Positions 33,450-45,133 of a stretch of DNA of 64,000 nucleotides are shown here, one piece after another. Under the pieces are notes generated by a model. The model saw nothing but the letters and a program-made list of their open reading frames with translations, was not told where the DNA came from and made no database searches. The translations under genes were made by a program, and so were the position numbers. This stretch comes from Pelobates cultripes (taxonomy: Eukaryota > Chordata > Amphibia > Anura > Pelobatidae). The stretch is from positions 256,651,847 through 256,715,846 of the forward strand of contig OW240912.1 in the NCBI GenBank assembly GCA_933207985.1, given 5' to 3'. Within the stretch, counting starts at the first letter, position 1. The number at the start of each line of letters is the position of its first letter.

Positions 33450-34310
33450 TGACATTCTAACTGTGAGTGTCATAATACTGTTTGCTTTTACTGCAATAAA
33501 ATACACATATTGTATTAAGCGATGTCTCACGTGTAAAACAGTACCCCCTATGTACAGGTTTTATGGTGTTTTGGGAAGTTACATTGTCAAATATAGCATG
33601 TTACATTATTCAGTTTTTTCACATTGTAATTCAATTGGTTATGTTGACTTTGAGACCGTATGGTAGCCCAGGAATGAGAATTACCCCCATGATGACGTAC
33701 CATTTGCAAAAGTAGACAACCCAAGGTATTGCAAATGTCCAGTCTTTTTTAGTAGCCACTTGGTCACAAACACTGGCCAAAGTTAGTGTTAATATTTGTT
33801 TGTGTGTGAAAAATGCAAAAAACTAATTTGAACGCTAATTTTGTCAAAAGTCATAGGTGTAATTTTTATTCCTGGGCTACCATATGGTCTCAAAGGCAAC
33901 ATAACCAACCTGGCGAATTTCAATGTGAAAAAAACTGAAACGCAAGCCCCATATTTGACTCTGTCACTTTTGAAAACATAAAACCTGTACATGAGGGGTA
34001 CTGTTATACTCAAGAGACTTCGCTGAACACCAATATTAGTGTTTCAAAACAGTAAAACGTATCACAACAATTATATTGTCCATGTAAGTGCCATTTTTGT
34101 GTGAAAAATGCAAAAAATGTCACTTTTACTGACAATATCGTCGTTGTAATACATTTTACTGTTTTGAAAAACTAATATTTGTGTTCAGCGAAGTCTTCCG
34201 AGTAAAACAGTACCCCCCATGTACAGGTTTTATGGTGTCTTGGAAAGTTACAGGGTTAAATATAGTGCTAGCAAATTAATTTCCCTGGACATTTGGCCTG
34301 GGTTGTCAGG
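33450..34310. repeat. ~460-bp repeat family units
   Basis: It carries blocks shared with 3790-4998: GTACAGGTTTTATGGTGT, AAAGTAGACAACCCAAGGTAT, CACTGGCCAAAGTTAGTGTT and GACTTCGCTGAACACC, partly in opposite orientation. Two head-to-head halves are visible around 34060-34160 (ATATCGTCGTTGTAAT / ACAACAATTATATTG). Confidence 0.65.
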
Positions 34311-34488
34311 CAGGTCCCGCTAATTGTAATTAATAAAATGACTTAATTATGACATTTTATTACATAAATATATACTTAGAATTATTATATATATATGTAT
34401 ATAATCTTTTAAAATTATTTTTATTTATATATAGGTATATATAAATATAGTGATATATACGTATATACTTATGTATTTAGATATATAT
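34311..34488. repeat. AT-rich simple sequence
   Basis: Alternating TATATA runs with scattered ATACGTATATAC palindromes, directly adjoining the LTR. Confidence 0.7.
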
Positions 34489-35647
34489 TGTTAAGACACC
34501 CCTGGTTAACGTTTAGTTAGCCTTCCCCTTCTGCAATACCAATAATCTCCGTTCGCATAAACTGCAGTGTACGAACCAAGCTCAGGGGAAGTGGCAATCT
34601 CCCGACCGGGATCCGTGAACGGCTCCAAACTCCCGAACGGACATCCACGAACTGCTGCTAGCCGCCGAACAACAATATCCACCAAGTGGCTTTCGGTTCC
34701 ATCCAGTAGTCTCTAAACGTAAAGAAGAAATCCCCCCAATAACGAGACAGAAGCTCCGCATTGAGGGTCAAACAGGATCTGGCTTTACTGTGGGCTACCT
34801 GCCCGTATTTATGCAGGTCTCCCACTTGGTGGACACTCCCCTAGGGGACCAAATGGGAGACTGTAATGACAGATAGACATGAGGACATTTCAGACATACA
34901 GTCACAGTTTTTACCCACAATGCACTATGGTTTCCTCCCCTCTGCCCTGGAGATAATTAAGAAGTAACTAAATTATCTCCAGGACAAAGCCAGTCGCCAT
35001 CTTAAATATAAAATCAGAAAATACATACAAATACATAACTTTACAATAACCGAACATTTCCCATTCGCATCACATATCCCCAGATAGCCGGGATCTGAGT
35101 GCATATTATTGGAGAATAGCGCTCAGATCCCACACACATAGTTCAATCGCCATGGAGTCAAAGTTCTTACAGTCTTTTGGTATGCGATTGACTCCATGGG
35201 AAGGCTATCTGGGTTAAGTCCTTTCGTGTGTTTCAAAACTCCCAAACGGCCGATGTTCGTACGCTTTCGTGGAGGCAGCCAGGCGTTCCGTTGTTTCAGC
35301 GGTGTTCGGCAGAAAAACTGTCCGTTTTTAGTTCCAAGAAAATAGAGCCAAACACCGCTGGGCTTTCGCGTGTTTTAAAATGGCCGCTGCCTCGTGGTCG
35401 ACATACGAACGACGACCACCCTGAATTCGGTTTAATTGAGAAGTGTCTGCGGTTAACCACAACGTTCTAATTGGGATCAATAGGTTAACGAGCAGCAGAC
35501 TTCTCTCCTGGGTGGCCATCCGTTCAGTAGTTTTGTTCGGGAAAAACGGTCATTCATATGGCTGGGCTATAGGAAACAGCCATTTACACGAACGGGGCAA
35601 AAACAGACGAATCCACCTGCAATAAACAGACAGATGGTTCTGTCACA
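34489..35647 (-). mobile_element. Solo LTR, Gmr1-type gypsy, 1159 bp
   Basis: The minus-strand ends are TGTGACAGAACC and GGTGTCTTAACA. TATAT flanks both sides (34484-34488, 35648-35652), though the region is AT-rich. It contains both family hairpins: GGAGATAATT..AATTATCTCC near 34942-34981, and the long CAGATAGC..GCTATCTGG at about 35084-35212 with CCATGGAGTC/GACTCCATGG inner arms. Confidence 0.85.
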
Positions 35648-36025
35648 TATATATTATTTCGTTCTACATGTATTTTGATATCAATATATATATATTAATT
35701 TTAAAATACAGTTACAACTAATTTACACATATACATATATATTTTTATTAATTTTTTATTTTTTTTATTTAAATTTTTAACGTATTTACATATTCTTTTA
35801 TATTATATATAAATATATATAATGAAAATTATATATTATTATATTATATATTATTATAATATATATATATTTAATCAATATATTGTACGTGTATCTTGAT
35901 ATTAATATATATATAATATATAATTATATATTAAAATATACTTAAAATATATATATTAAAATATACTTAGTGTATGTATGCATATGTTTATGATCTAAGT
36001 ATATATAATTGTATTTTACACTGAT
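35648..36025. repeat. AT-rich simple sequence
   Basis: Long (TA)n and ATATTA runs with no other visible feature. Confidence 0.8.
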
Positions 36026-36160
36026 TTAACTTTTTTTATTTCAGTCAGCAGGGGGAGTACCTGTCATTATAGTGAGGTCCTCGCAAGGACCTTGCGATCA
36101 CTTGCCCCAGGGGGGCCAAAGAGGACAGAGGGGGACTCCCTGGGCTCCCAGGTGAGTCCC

Positions 36161-36838
36161 TGTGGCGAAAGGGACCTCGCCACTAGTTTTTGGAGGGGAC
36201 TGATTGCCAGCATCATGCCTTGGGACTATGGCCCCTGGGAGATTGGGCACTTTAAAAACAGTATTGGGGCATATGGACTTGTATTGGTTTTAAAAGACTG
36301 TTCTGGCCCTTTAATTGGAACTGGCTGCTTTGTCCCTTCTCAATCTCTATATTAGCCCTTGCTAAACTTAAACCCCATGGCGATTTGACTGTGTTTGTGG
36401 GATCTGAGCGCTGTTCGGATATATTGAGCGCTCAGATCCAAGCTATCTGGGGATAGGTTGAATGTGGGGGTTCTGTTCAGTATGATAGGGGTTATGTATT
36501 TTTGTGTATTTTTGCTGTTGTTGTCAATAGAGATATTTTCTGTATGCTGGAGACAATTTTCTTACCACACCCAAGCCATGCTTGCAGTCGATCAAATAGG
36601 ACTTCCATCTAATTTTTTTGAATCACTGGACCAATTTGTATGATTTTGACATGTTTGTATTTGGAGTATGCTGATTCTGAAAATGTAAGTTTTATGTGAA
36701 TGTGATGTATACATTTAAAGTGAATATTGTGTAAAACTGTGTATTTTCCTGCATGTGATAATTACGTTAGCCCATTGTGTTCAGTAATTATATCACAGGC
36801 AGAGGGGAGGATATTGTTTTTTGTGTAACTACACAAGG
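36161..36838 (+). mobile_element. Gmr1-family LTR fragment, + orientation
   Basis: It starts TGTGGCGAAAGGGACCTCGC like the LTR ending at 28180. It continues with GACTGATTGCCAGC, a GATCTGAGCGCT/GAGCGCTCAGATC hairpin near 36399-36443, and the TGATAATTACGT/TAATTATATCA hairpin near 36755-36797. It runs into the duplicated segment that also occurs at 43317. Confidence 0.7.
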
Positions 36839-36845
36839 TTCTATG

Positions 36846-36980
36846 TTCTAATTGGTACCCAGGGTGGTCTCCATTTGGTAAAATAAATATTTTACCGAAC
36901 AACGAAAAATAACTAAATGATAAGTGAATAAAACAGCAGCGAGTGGAAACAACCAAACGGGTTGTGGGAAATCCTTCACA

Positions 36981-37032
<52 letters not shown>

Positions 37033-37098
37033 TTCTATCTGTGACAGAGCCAACTGCCTGTGAAATACTTTTATTGCTCCATCATTCGTCTGTTTGCT
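36846..37098. repeat. ~200-bp direct duplication, left copy
   Basis: GGTACCCAGGGTGGTCTCC..GGTTGTGGGAAATCCTTCAC, then (TCTA)n, then TGTGACAGAGCCAACTGCCT. The same order occurs at 43317-43521, with small differences and a shorter TCTA tract. The two copies bracket the Gmr1-like element. Confidence 0.9.
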
Positions 37099-38971
37099 TG
37101 GCTATTTCCTTGTCCGTACGATCTCCATGCTTGTTTCTGTTTTACCGAACAATCTACCGAACGGCCGGCCACCCAGCATGGAAGTGTGCTGCTGGTTAAC
37201 CTCTTGGCCTCATTAGAATGTTGTGTTTAACCGCAGACACTTCCTAATTGTCGAATGCCGACTGGGTGGTTGTCGTTCGTATGCCGACCACGAGGCGGGG
37301 GCCATCTTGGACACACGAATGCTCAGCAGTGTTCGTTGATGATTTCATGGAACAAAAAATGGACACTGTTTCTCACGAACACTGCTGAAAGCCGCCGACA
37401 TCCCTTCTATTTTTACAGCATACGAATGCCGGTCCGTTCGGTAGTTTATTTTCATGAACAGACTTATCCCAGATAGCTGTGCCATGGAGCCCATTCGTAT
37501 AACGAAAGACTATGTGAAAGACTTTGGCTCCATGGCGATTGAACTGTGTGTATAGGATCTGAGCGCCATTCGGTAATAATGTGCGTTCAGATCCAAGTTA
37601 TCTGGGAATGCATGGAATGTATCTATTGTGTTCGGTAGTTCTTGTATTATGTATTTTTATGTGTTTTCACTATTCTGTATAAAATGGAGTTTGGCCTCTG
37701 TCCTCGGAGATAATTGAGTTACTGCCCAATTATCTCCAGGACAGAGAGGAGGGTCCTATATTGTAAAAGAGGAGCATTACAGGCGCTCTACAGATAGTTA
37801 CGGGATTACCCTGTTTATCTCACCGTATAGCCTGTTTCGGTAGTTATACTGTATAAAACTCAATTCATGAACAGTCAGAACTATGTATTCGTGCATACGA
37901 ACGACGGACCACCTGGCCCTTGGCGTGTGCTGCCACTTAACCTTTTTCACCTTTAAAACAATCGAACGACCGACCACCCTATGAGCTGAGTGTGCTTCTA
38001 ATTGACCACCGGGGTCTGTGGTTAACCGCAAGCCTAATTGACTGTCTCAGGGTGGCCTCGTTCGTGTAATAATTCACCGAACTGAAACTCACTCACCTAT
38101 AGCCTGGCTTGTGGCCCCAATTAGAACATTGAGACTGCGGTTAACCGCAAGTTAAGTACCACCTTCATGGCGGTCTCTGTTCGGCTCATGAAGGGCTGGG
38201 ACAACCATCCTCTGAGAGGTGTTCACGCAATTGTTCAGTCGCTACTCGCTCCATGGGTTTTATGTCCAGGTCCCGCCCTCTATTCATTAACCTGAAAACA
38301 TAGCTGCCATCTCGTGTTCGGAACAAAAAGGCAAGAAATTACTTTGTATTGAAGAGACTGGCTATACCGTTCGTGAGATCTGAGCGCTATTCGCCTATCT
38401 GCTGCGCTCAGATATAGGCTATCTAAAGAATGGTGGAATGCAAGATGTGTCTATTAAAATGTTATAGTTATATATTTTTATACTGTTTTATATGTTACAA
38501 TAAAACGTGGGATTTTGGGCGCTTGGAGATAATTAAATTGCCATAACCGTTAGAGTTATTATCTCCAAGCTGGGCGGTGACCATTTCAAACGATACACTG
38601 TAATGCCATTGGTCAACTGTTTGTATTGTCCCTGTATCCCATCAGGTCCAGAGGGGGCTGCCCCTGGACCTGGGGTTTTGCATAAATAGCAATGCCTGTG
38701 TGCCATTAAACTCATTTTGACCCTCAAATCACCGCCTCGTCTCGTTTTGTGGGAACTAGCTGTACTATAGCTAGTGGGATTGCTTAATATTCACAGGATT
38801 AGAAACATAGAAACATAGAATGTGACGGCAGATAAGAACCATTCGGCCCATCTAGTCTGCCCAATGATTCTTGTGGTATGCTGATCGGAACGGCGCTTCT
38901 CTCTCTCCACACTCGGAAACCAGGACATCCAAGCGGCCCAGCTTTCATCTAGCTTGGAGGTAACCGTAACA
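37040..38971 (+). mobile_element. 5' LTR of the Gmr1-like element
   Basis: It begins TGTGACAGAGCC and ends GGTAACCGTAACA next to the primer-binding region. At about 1.9 kb it is longer than the ~1.05-1.2 kb solo LTRs. The middle is partly duplicated: the AGATC hairpin with GCGCTCAGATC occurs at 37555-37600 and 38375-38420, and the GAGATAATT hairpin at 37707-37738 and 38523-38564. A CR1-tail-like segment is also inserted near 38800. Three-prime signals include CAATAAAACG (38498) and GACCCTCAAATCACCGCCTC (38719). Confidence 0.7.
38797..38880. mobile_element. Short LINE/SINE tail inside the LTR
   Basis: It contains AGAAACATAGAAACATAGAA followed by TGTGACGGCAGATAAGAACC and ATTCGGCCCATCTAGTCTGC, a segment common in amphibian genomes as a CR1-type 3' tail. 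Other copies of this LTR lack it. Confidence 0.55.
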
Positions 38972-38991
38972 ATTGGTGGCAGCGGCGGGAT
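38972..38991 (+). promoter_or_regulatory. Primer-binding region of the Gmr1-like element
   Basis: ATTGGTGGCAGCGGCGGGAT follows the LTR end directly. The related element at 28616-30292 has ATTGGTGGTAGCGGTGGGAT at the same place. TGG at the start is expected for pairing to a tRNA CCA end; I did not assign the tRNA. Confidence 0.65.
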
Positions 38992-39132
38992 CGTCCTGGA
39001 ATTCCTAGGAGAGGTACAGAGCAGATGGAAAGTGCTTATGACAAGCTGAAACGCACCACGTTAAAGGATCTGCTAGAAAGCTGAGGTGGGAATGCTAGCA
39101 ACCGACCTAGGAGGGAGCTGATCGCAGAGCTG

Positions 39133-40181
39133 ATGGAACTGGATCAAAGCTTGACAATGAAGGAGGCTCCGATGTCTGCTAGCGAAGAAAAGAACAAGAT
39201 TGTCCGGGAGAGTCTCTCCTGGTTCGGCCCGAATCTGACTGTGGAATTAATACAGCAAACCATGGCACAAGTGGATGTGGAGATCCGAGAGGCCAGAGCA
39301 CACAAGCTCAGCCTGTGCACCCCCCAGCAAAACCCCGCTGCAGGGATGACAACTAACCCGGCAGAGAGGACTGGGAAGCCAAAAATCCTCCATGCAGCTT
39401 TCCGATCATTCCTAGAGAATGAGATGGAGATTGACGAATATCTGGCCGACTTTGAGAGGCAGTGTGCGCTCCATCGAATACACAGCGAGGACTGGCCCAC
39501 CATATTATCGGGGAAACTGTCGGGTCGGGCCCTGGATGCTTTCCGGACACTATCTTCCAAGGAGTTGACTCAATATGACCGGATTAAAGACACCTTGTTG
39601 CAATGGTATGCAGTAACCCCAGATACTTATCACAGGCAATTTAGGAACACTAAGAAAAAGCCGAAAGATACGCATACTGAATGGCCTCATAGGATGAGGA
39701 GGGCAACCAATCATTTTTACAATGGCTTAGATCAACAATGCAAGGAATGGCTTCGTAATCGTAGACCTACTACCCTCACAGAGGCCGCTAGGTTAGCTGA
39801 AGAACATTGTGATTCACGGTTACACGAAAGTAACAACTACCGACCGACGATTCGTACCGAAATCCCAGAGAACTACCGAACAATGTCCCGACCTAACCTT
39901 AAGGCTCCAGTGCCAGCAGGACCTACCAGGCACCCCAGTGCCAGCAGGACCCCAGACCTCCCGATAGCAACACTGCAGAACATCCACGACCAACCTGTTT
40001 CCGGTGCAAGCAACCGGGGCATCTCATGGCGAATTGCCCTCTCAACAATCACCATCAAACCCTCCGGAATTACAATAACCCTGCGGGACCTTCCCGGCCC
40101 GCCAGAGCCCTGTGTGTTAACCAGGAGGGTCCCATGGAAGAATACCTGGGACCCCTCCGATGCTCATCTGGTGACTACCTG
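39133..40181 (+). pseudogene. Gmr1-like gag (capsid with SCAN-like fold, CCHC knuckle)
   Basis: I start at the first Met of the 349-residue frame; an upstream in-frame segment from about 39025 ends in a stop at 39082. Capsid-type residues run from KILHAAFRSFLENE through DWPTILSGKLSGRALDAF and QYDRIKDTLLQWYAVTPDTY, the gag region from which vertebrate SCAN domains are thought to derive. A CCHC zinc knuckle CFRCKQPGHLMANC lies at 39996-40037 but in another frame, so a frameshift separates capsid and knuckle. A downstream DTG/DSG protease motif was not found. Confidence 0.88.
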
Positions 40182-40269
40182 AGAATAAGCCAAGAACCAG
40201 CCAGACCGTTCACTAGTGTGGGAGCCACAGGTAAGACTCACTCCGACCCTGACTGCCCCATTAAACCCC

Positions 40270-41479
40270 ATACTCTGGGACACCCCAGCCACCTTTGAGA
40301 ACAAGTCCAAATCTGACCCAACCTTACGAAAGTACAGGGAAAAAGCCAAATCTGGGGGCGGAGGACTAGATAACAAGACATTTATATGGGAGAAGGGGAA
40401 ACTGTACCATCTAAAAGAGAAGAAGGGACAGCATAGGCGACAATTGATAGTACCGTATAAGTACAGACAGGAGATACTAAGGATAGGTCATGATATTCCC
40501 TTAGCTTGCCACCTGGCTGTATCGCGCACCCTACACCGTATCACCCACACTTTCTTCTGGCCTGGGGTACACGCGGATGTTAGGACACATTGCAACACAT
40601 GCGATGTGTGTCAGTGGGTAGGGAGGAGAGGCAACCATCCTAAGGCACACCTAGTGAATATGCCCATTATACAGGAGCCATTCAGCCGGGTTGCTATTGA
40701 TTTAGTGGGGCCACTGGTGACCCCTAGTCCCTCCGGTAAGCGCTATATTCTTACCGTAGTGGACTACACTACCAGGTACCCCGAAGCCGTGGCCCTATCT
40801 AACATCCAGGCAGACACTGTAGCTAATGCGTTGGTTCAGGTGTTCTCTCGGGTCGGATTCCCCAAAGAAATCCTATCCGACAGAGGCACTCAGTTTACCG
40901 CTGAATTAACACAACAGCTCTGGCATGTTTGCAAGGTCAAGTCTCTCCTTAGCACCATCCCCAGACTAATGGGCTCTGTGAGAGGTTCAACGGGACCCTC
41001 AAACAGATGCTCAAAACATTCACTCAGGAATATAGGGATTGGGAACGCTTCCTACCGCACCTCCTGTTCGCATACCGGCAGGTGCCCCAGGAAACGACCG
41101 GATTCTCCCCTTTTGAGTTGCTCTATGGACGCAAGGTACGGGTACCCCTGAACCTGATCCGAGAGCACTGGGAGGGGGAAACTGAGAATGCCGGGGTCCC
41201 CATTGTGCCATACGTGTTGGAACTCCAGGACCGAATGGAGCAATTAGCCAAGTCTGTTCAGGCTAATCTCCGGCCCATAGGAGACACAAGGTATGGTACA
41301 ACCGGGGCGCCCTAGCAAGGAGCTTCTCCATAGGGCAGAAAGTGCTGGTATTCAAACCAGTCAAGGCAGACAAACTGCAGGCCGTCTGGCAAGGTCCTTA
41401 CCAGATTGTAGAAAAGGGGGACACCACATATGTAATAGCCAGCTGCCATGACGAAACCCTGAGAAAAACCTTTCACATT
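40270..41479 (+). pseudogene. Gmr1-like pol, integrase
   Basis: In order: the HHCC zinc domain (HDIPLACHLAVSRTLHR..CNTCDVCQ), and the DDE core with VAIDLVGPL, VDYTTRYPEAVAL and LSDRGTQFTAE. A frameshift near 40960 places the glutamate block (LCERFNG) in a different frame. The core continues as DWERFLPHLLFAYRQVPQET and GFSPFELLYGRKVR. After a second frame change near 41315 comes the C-terminal GPY/F domain with WQGPYQIVEKGDTTYVI. Integrase inserts the cDNA into the host genome. RT sequence follows immediately, confirming the unusual order. Confidence 0.92.
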
Positions 41480-41699
41480 AATATGCTCAAGGAGTACCTA
41501 GAGAGACCCGAGGATGTGACAGCTATCTGCATTCCCCCTCATGAGGACCCAGACAGTCTACCCATCCCAGACTTGCTTGAAAAGAACTCCCACACAGACC
41601 TAGTGGCCCAGGTTCAGATAGGGGACCGACTTAATGACACAGAGAGAGAGCAGCTAAATCAGCTGCTCCACGCTAAACAGGCTACATTCTTACAAGAAC

Positions 41700-42418
41700 C
41701 AGGGTACACTCACCTAACTACTCACCAGGTAGATCCTCCAGGGCAACAACCCCTACGACAGGCCCCCTACCGAATCCCCGAAGCAGTTCGGGCTGGGATG
41801 AAAACGGAGATTGAGGAGATGCTCCAACTTGATTGAGCCTTCTGATATTCCCTGGGCATCCCCGGTAGTTCTGGTACCCAAGAAATCCGGGACTACCCGA
41901 TTTTGTGTGGACTATTGGAAGCTCAGCGACAAAACAGTAACGGAAACCTACCCTATGCCCAGAGTTAACGAGCAACTTGATCGTATAGCCAGGGGAAACT
42001 ACCTAACTACCACTAACCTCTGTAAAGGTTATTGGCAAATTCCCCTGGCCCAGGAAGCTATTCCCAAGTCGGCATTCCTCACCCCGTTCAGCTTGTACCA
42101 TTTTAAGGTAATGCCATTCGGGATGAAGAATGCCCCATTCCAGCGCTTGGTGGATAGACTCCTGGATGGCTTCCAGAGTTTTGCCTACGCATACCTGGAC
42201 GACAGAACGATCCACAGTGAGTCCTGGGAGGAACACTTAGCTCAGGTAGGAATGGTCCTGGATCAGAATCGGGCCGCCAGCCTGACTCTAAAACCAGAGA
42301 AGTGCCATTTTGGAATGGCCGAGGTACAGTACCTGGGTCACCTGGTGGGGTGTGGGAAACAGCGGCCTGAGCTGGCTAAGATAGAAGCTGTCGCCAACTG
42401 GCCCACCCCCACCACCTA
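41700..42418 (+). pseudogene. Gmr1-like pol, reverse transcriptase
   Basis: The RT N-terminus is QQPLRQAPYRIPEAV at the end of the frame containing the integrase tail; after a stop at 41835 the next frame carries PSDIPWASPVVLVPKK, FCVDYWKLSDKT, GYWQIPLAQEA and MPFGMKNAPFQRLVDRLL. The catalytic box AYAYLDDRTIHSES follows, then LGHLVG. The YLDD pair is intact. The first catalytic Asp, expected in a T-x-D-L context before KGYWQIPL, reads TTNLCKG, so it is replaced. The enzyme would be inactive even without the stop. Confidence 0.92.
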
Positions 42419-42504
42419 GCCTTTTCTAGGCACTGGCGTTTCGTGCCCGACTACAGTACCATAGCCAAGCCACTGACCGAACCTGACTAAGAAAAACCTT
42501 CCCC

Positions 42505-42905
42505 GACAGGTCCTGTGGTCTCCCCACTGTGAAACTGCTTTTCAAGCTCTCAAAACTGCTCTTGTTAATGCTCCTGTCTTGGCTGCTCCAGCCCCTAAAA
42601 AACATTTTATTGTTCATACAGATGCTTCCATGTTCGGGCTGGGGGCAGTCCTCAGCCAAGTAGGAGAAGATGGAGGGGAGCACCCGATTTCCTACATCAG
42701 CTGAAAGCTCCTGCCACGAGAGGTCTGCTATGCCGCAGTGGAAAAGGAGTGTTTGGCCCTGGTGTGGGCTCTAAAGAAACTGACTCCCTACTTGTATGGA
42801 CAAGAGTTCACTCTGGTGACTGACCATAACCCGTTGGTGGTCTCTGGGGACAACGGCAGACTCTTACATTGGAGCTTATCATTACAACCCTTTAACTTTC
42901 GACTT
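42505..42905 (+). pseudogene. Gmr1-like pol, RNase H
   Basis: The motif order is FIVHTDASMFGLGAVLSQ (first catalytic Asp), HPISYIS followed by a TGA stop, CYAAVEKECLALVWALKK (catalytic Glu), and TLVTDHNPLVV (third acidic residue). The typical NGRLLRWSLSLQP tail is present as NGRLLHWSLSLQPFNF. It then runs abruptly into LTR sequence, so the pol end and polypurine tract are deleted. Confidence 0.9.
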
Positions 42906-42908
42906 TTT

Positions 42909-43031
42909 GGAGAGTGTATGATTCGTATGGTTCCTGTTCAGCGGATTGGAGTGATCGGTAGTTGCCTTCGTATTCAGGAAAGGAGCATATTATACAACTT
43001 TAACCCCTTTTATCCCTGGGTTACAGTAACA
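42909..43031 (+). mobile_element. 3' LTR remnant
   Basis: It has GATTCGTATGGTTCCTGTTC, matching (reverse complement) the AACAGGAAACCATATGAATG part of the LTR at 23180, and ends TTACAGTAACA before (TCTA)n. Only the last ~120 bp of the LTR remain. Confidence 0.6.
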
Positions 43032-43314
43032 CTATCTATCTATTTCTATCTATCTGTTTATCTATTTCTATCTATCTCTCTATTTCTTCCTATTTCTCTC
43101 TATATCTTTCTATCTATCTATCTCTATCTATCTGTTTCTTTCTATCTATCTCTCTCTGCCTATTTCTCTCTATCTATGTATTTCTATGTAATTTTCTATT
43201 TCTATCTATATCTATCTATCTATCTCTCTATTTCTTCCTATTTCTCTCTATCTATTTCTTTCTATCTATCTATCTATCTATCTATCTATCGTTTTCTATC
43301 TCTCTGTCTATTTA
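43032..43314. repeat. (TCTA)n-rich microsatellite tract
   Basis: Begins at the 3' end of the Gmr1-like element and ends at the duplicated segment. Confidence 0.95.
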
Positions 43315-43316
43315 GT

Positions 43317-43521
43317 ACCCAGGGTGGTCTCCGTTTGGTAAAACAAATATTTTACCGAACAACGAAAAATAACAAAATTATCCAAGTGAATAAAACAGCA
43401 GCGAGTGGAAACAACCGGACGGGTTGTGGGAAATCCTTCACTCTATCTATCTGTTTCTATCTGTGACAGAGCCAACTGCCTGTGAAATACTTTCATTGCT
43501 CCATCATTCGTCTGTTTGCGT
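43317..43521. repeat. ~200-bp direct duplication, right copy
   Basis: Matches 36846-37098 through GGTTGTGGGAAATCCTTCAC, a short (TCTA)n tract, and the first 59 bases of the LTR starting TGTGACAGAGCCAACTGCCT at 43461. At 43522 it joins LTR sequence of opposite orientation (CACCCCGACTGGGTACC). Confidence 0.9.
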
Positions 43522-44334
43522 GGCACCCCGACTGGGTACCTACATTGAAGGATGCTCCTAGCGCTTCCTGAGGGCTCCAAGCACCCCATCTGACACCATA
43601 ACCACCGTAGACTCCTTCCGAGAGCAAGACTGGAACAAGCTCTTAAAAGAGCTTAGAAGCAGTGGCGTCTCTAGGATACATTTTTCGGGGGGGCACATGG
43701 AGGGCCAGTGACAAAAGTAGGGGGGCACATTTAACCCCGCCCTCGCCGCAGTTTGACCCCGCCCCGTTGCAGGTTAAGCCACGCCCCCGACACAATGTGT
43801 TTTGTTTTTTTAATAATACCTGGTGGAGGATTCATTATTTTCCACCAGGGATTATTAAAAAAACAAACACATTATCCTTGATACAGTGCCATAGTTGCCA
43901 AAATTTGAAAAAAAAAATTCCAAGGACAGCTATCAATTACTGTGTAGGTATAATATCCCTGGACAGTCAGTGCTCTCTGTATAATACAGGGTTGTGTGTA
44001 TAATAAATTGGGACACTCAGTGCTCCCTGTATAGTGCTGCTCTCTGTATAATACAGGTCTGTTTGTGTATAATATCCCAAGACAGAGAGCAGCACTATAC
44101 AGGAAGCACTGACTATCCCGGGATATTTTATACACACAGATCTGTATTATACAGATAGCTGAGCATATACCCCAATCTCTAGACTACTAGTACCTGTCAA
44201 CAGCAGCTCCCAGACGCGTGTAACAGGGCTAAAGTGTGCGGCAGCTCACACAGATTATTCAGCGGTAAAGTGCACTCGCTGGCAGAGCCAAACTGGGAAT
44301 CCCTGGGAATCCAAAGCAGCCCTGGAAAAAAAAC

Positions 44335-44371
<37 letters not shown>

Positions 44372-44679
44372 AGTAAGCACACAAGCTCACTGACATGCGC
44401 AAATAGGCTTGCTGACAGACAAAACTCTCTGACTCACACACAAGCTTACTACAGACACTCACTTGTATAAACAGAAGGCTCACTACAAAGAAGTTCAGGG
44501 ACACACACACAAGCTCACTAAAGACAAGCTCACTGACACACACATGCTCACTAAATAGAAGCTCACTGACACACACAAGCAGTACCATTTTAACAGAGTT
44601 AAGGGCCCATGGGCAATGCACTGGGGCCCTTCCTACACAACAACTCACAGGAATTTTAATTATTGATAAACTGCGGAGT

Positions 44680-44680
44680 C

Positions 44681-44717
<37 letters not shown>

Positions 44718-45133
44718 ACTGATGAGTCCATACACACACACACACACTGCTGAGTCTATACACACAGACTCTGCTGAGTCCATACACACACACACAGACT
44801 CTGCTGAGTCCATACACACACACACAGACTCTGCTGAGTCCGTACACACACACAGACTCTGCTGAGAGTCCGTACACACACAGACTCTGCTGAGTCCATA
44901 CACACACACAGACTCTGCTGAGTCCGTACACACACACAGACTCTGCTGAGTCCGTACACACACACACACACACACAGACTGCTGAGTCCATGCACACACA
45001 CACACACAAACTGCTAAGTCCATATACACACACACAGACTGCTGAGTCCATACACACACACAGACTGCTGCTGAGTCCATACACACACAAACTGCTGAGT
45101 CAATATACACACACACACAGACTGCTGAGTCCA
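44680..45133. repeat. CA-rich minisatellite with CTGCTGAGTCCATA units
   Basis: Units of about 30-38 bp: (CA)n followed by GACT(CTGCTGAGT)CCATA/GTA. Roughly a dozen units with variable CA length. It runs into the N gap. Confidence 0.95.

Larger units (their letters stand above)
37040..43031 (+). mobile_element. Gmr1-like Ty3/gypsy retrotransposon, degenerate
   Basis: The element runs from TGTGACAGAGCC to ACAGTAACA, flanked by CTATC on each side (37035-37039, 43032-43036). The order is 5' LTR, leader, gag, integrase, reverse transcriptase, RNase H and a 3' LTR remnant. Integrase lies upstream of RT, the hallmark of Gmr1-type gypsy elements and the reverse of ordinary gypsy. No protease was found. 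Frameshifts, stops and loss of most of the 3' LTR make it inactive. Confidence 0.9.

Noticed and set aside
38972..38991. tRNA gene or tRNA-derived SINE head at the Gmr1 leader
   Set aside because: Position directly after the LTR and conservation in the second element fit a primer-binding region; no A/B box pair or cloverleaf was seen.
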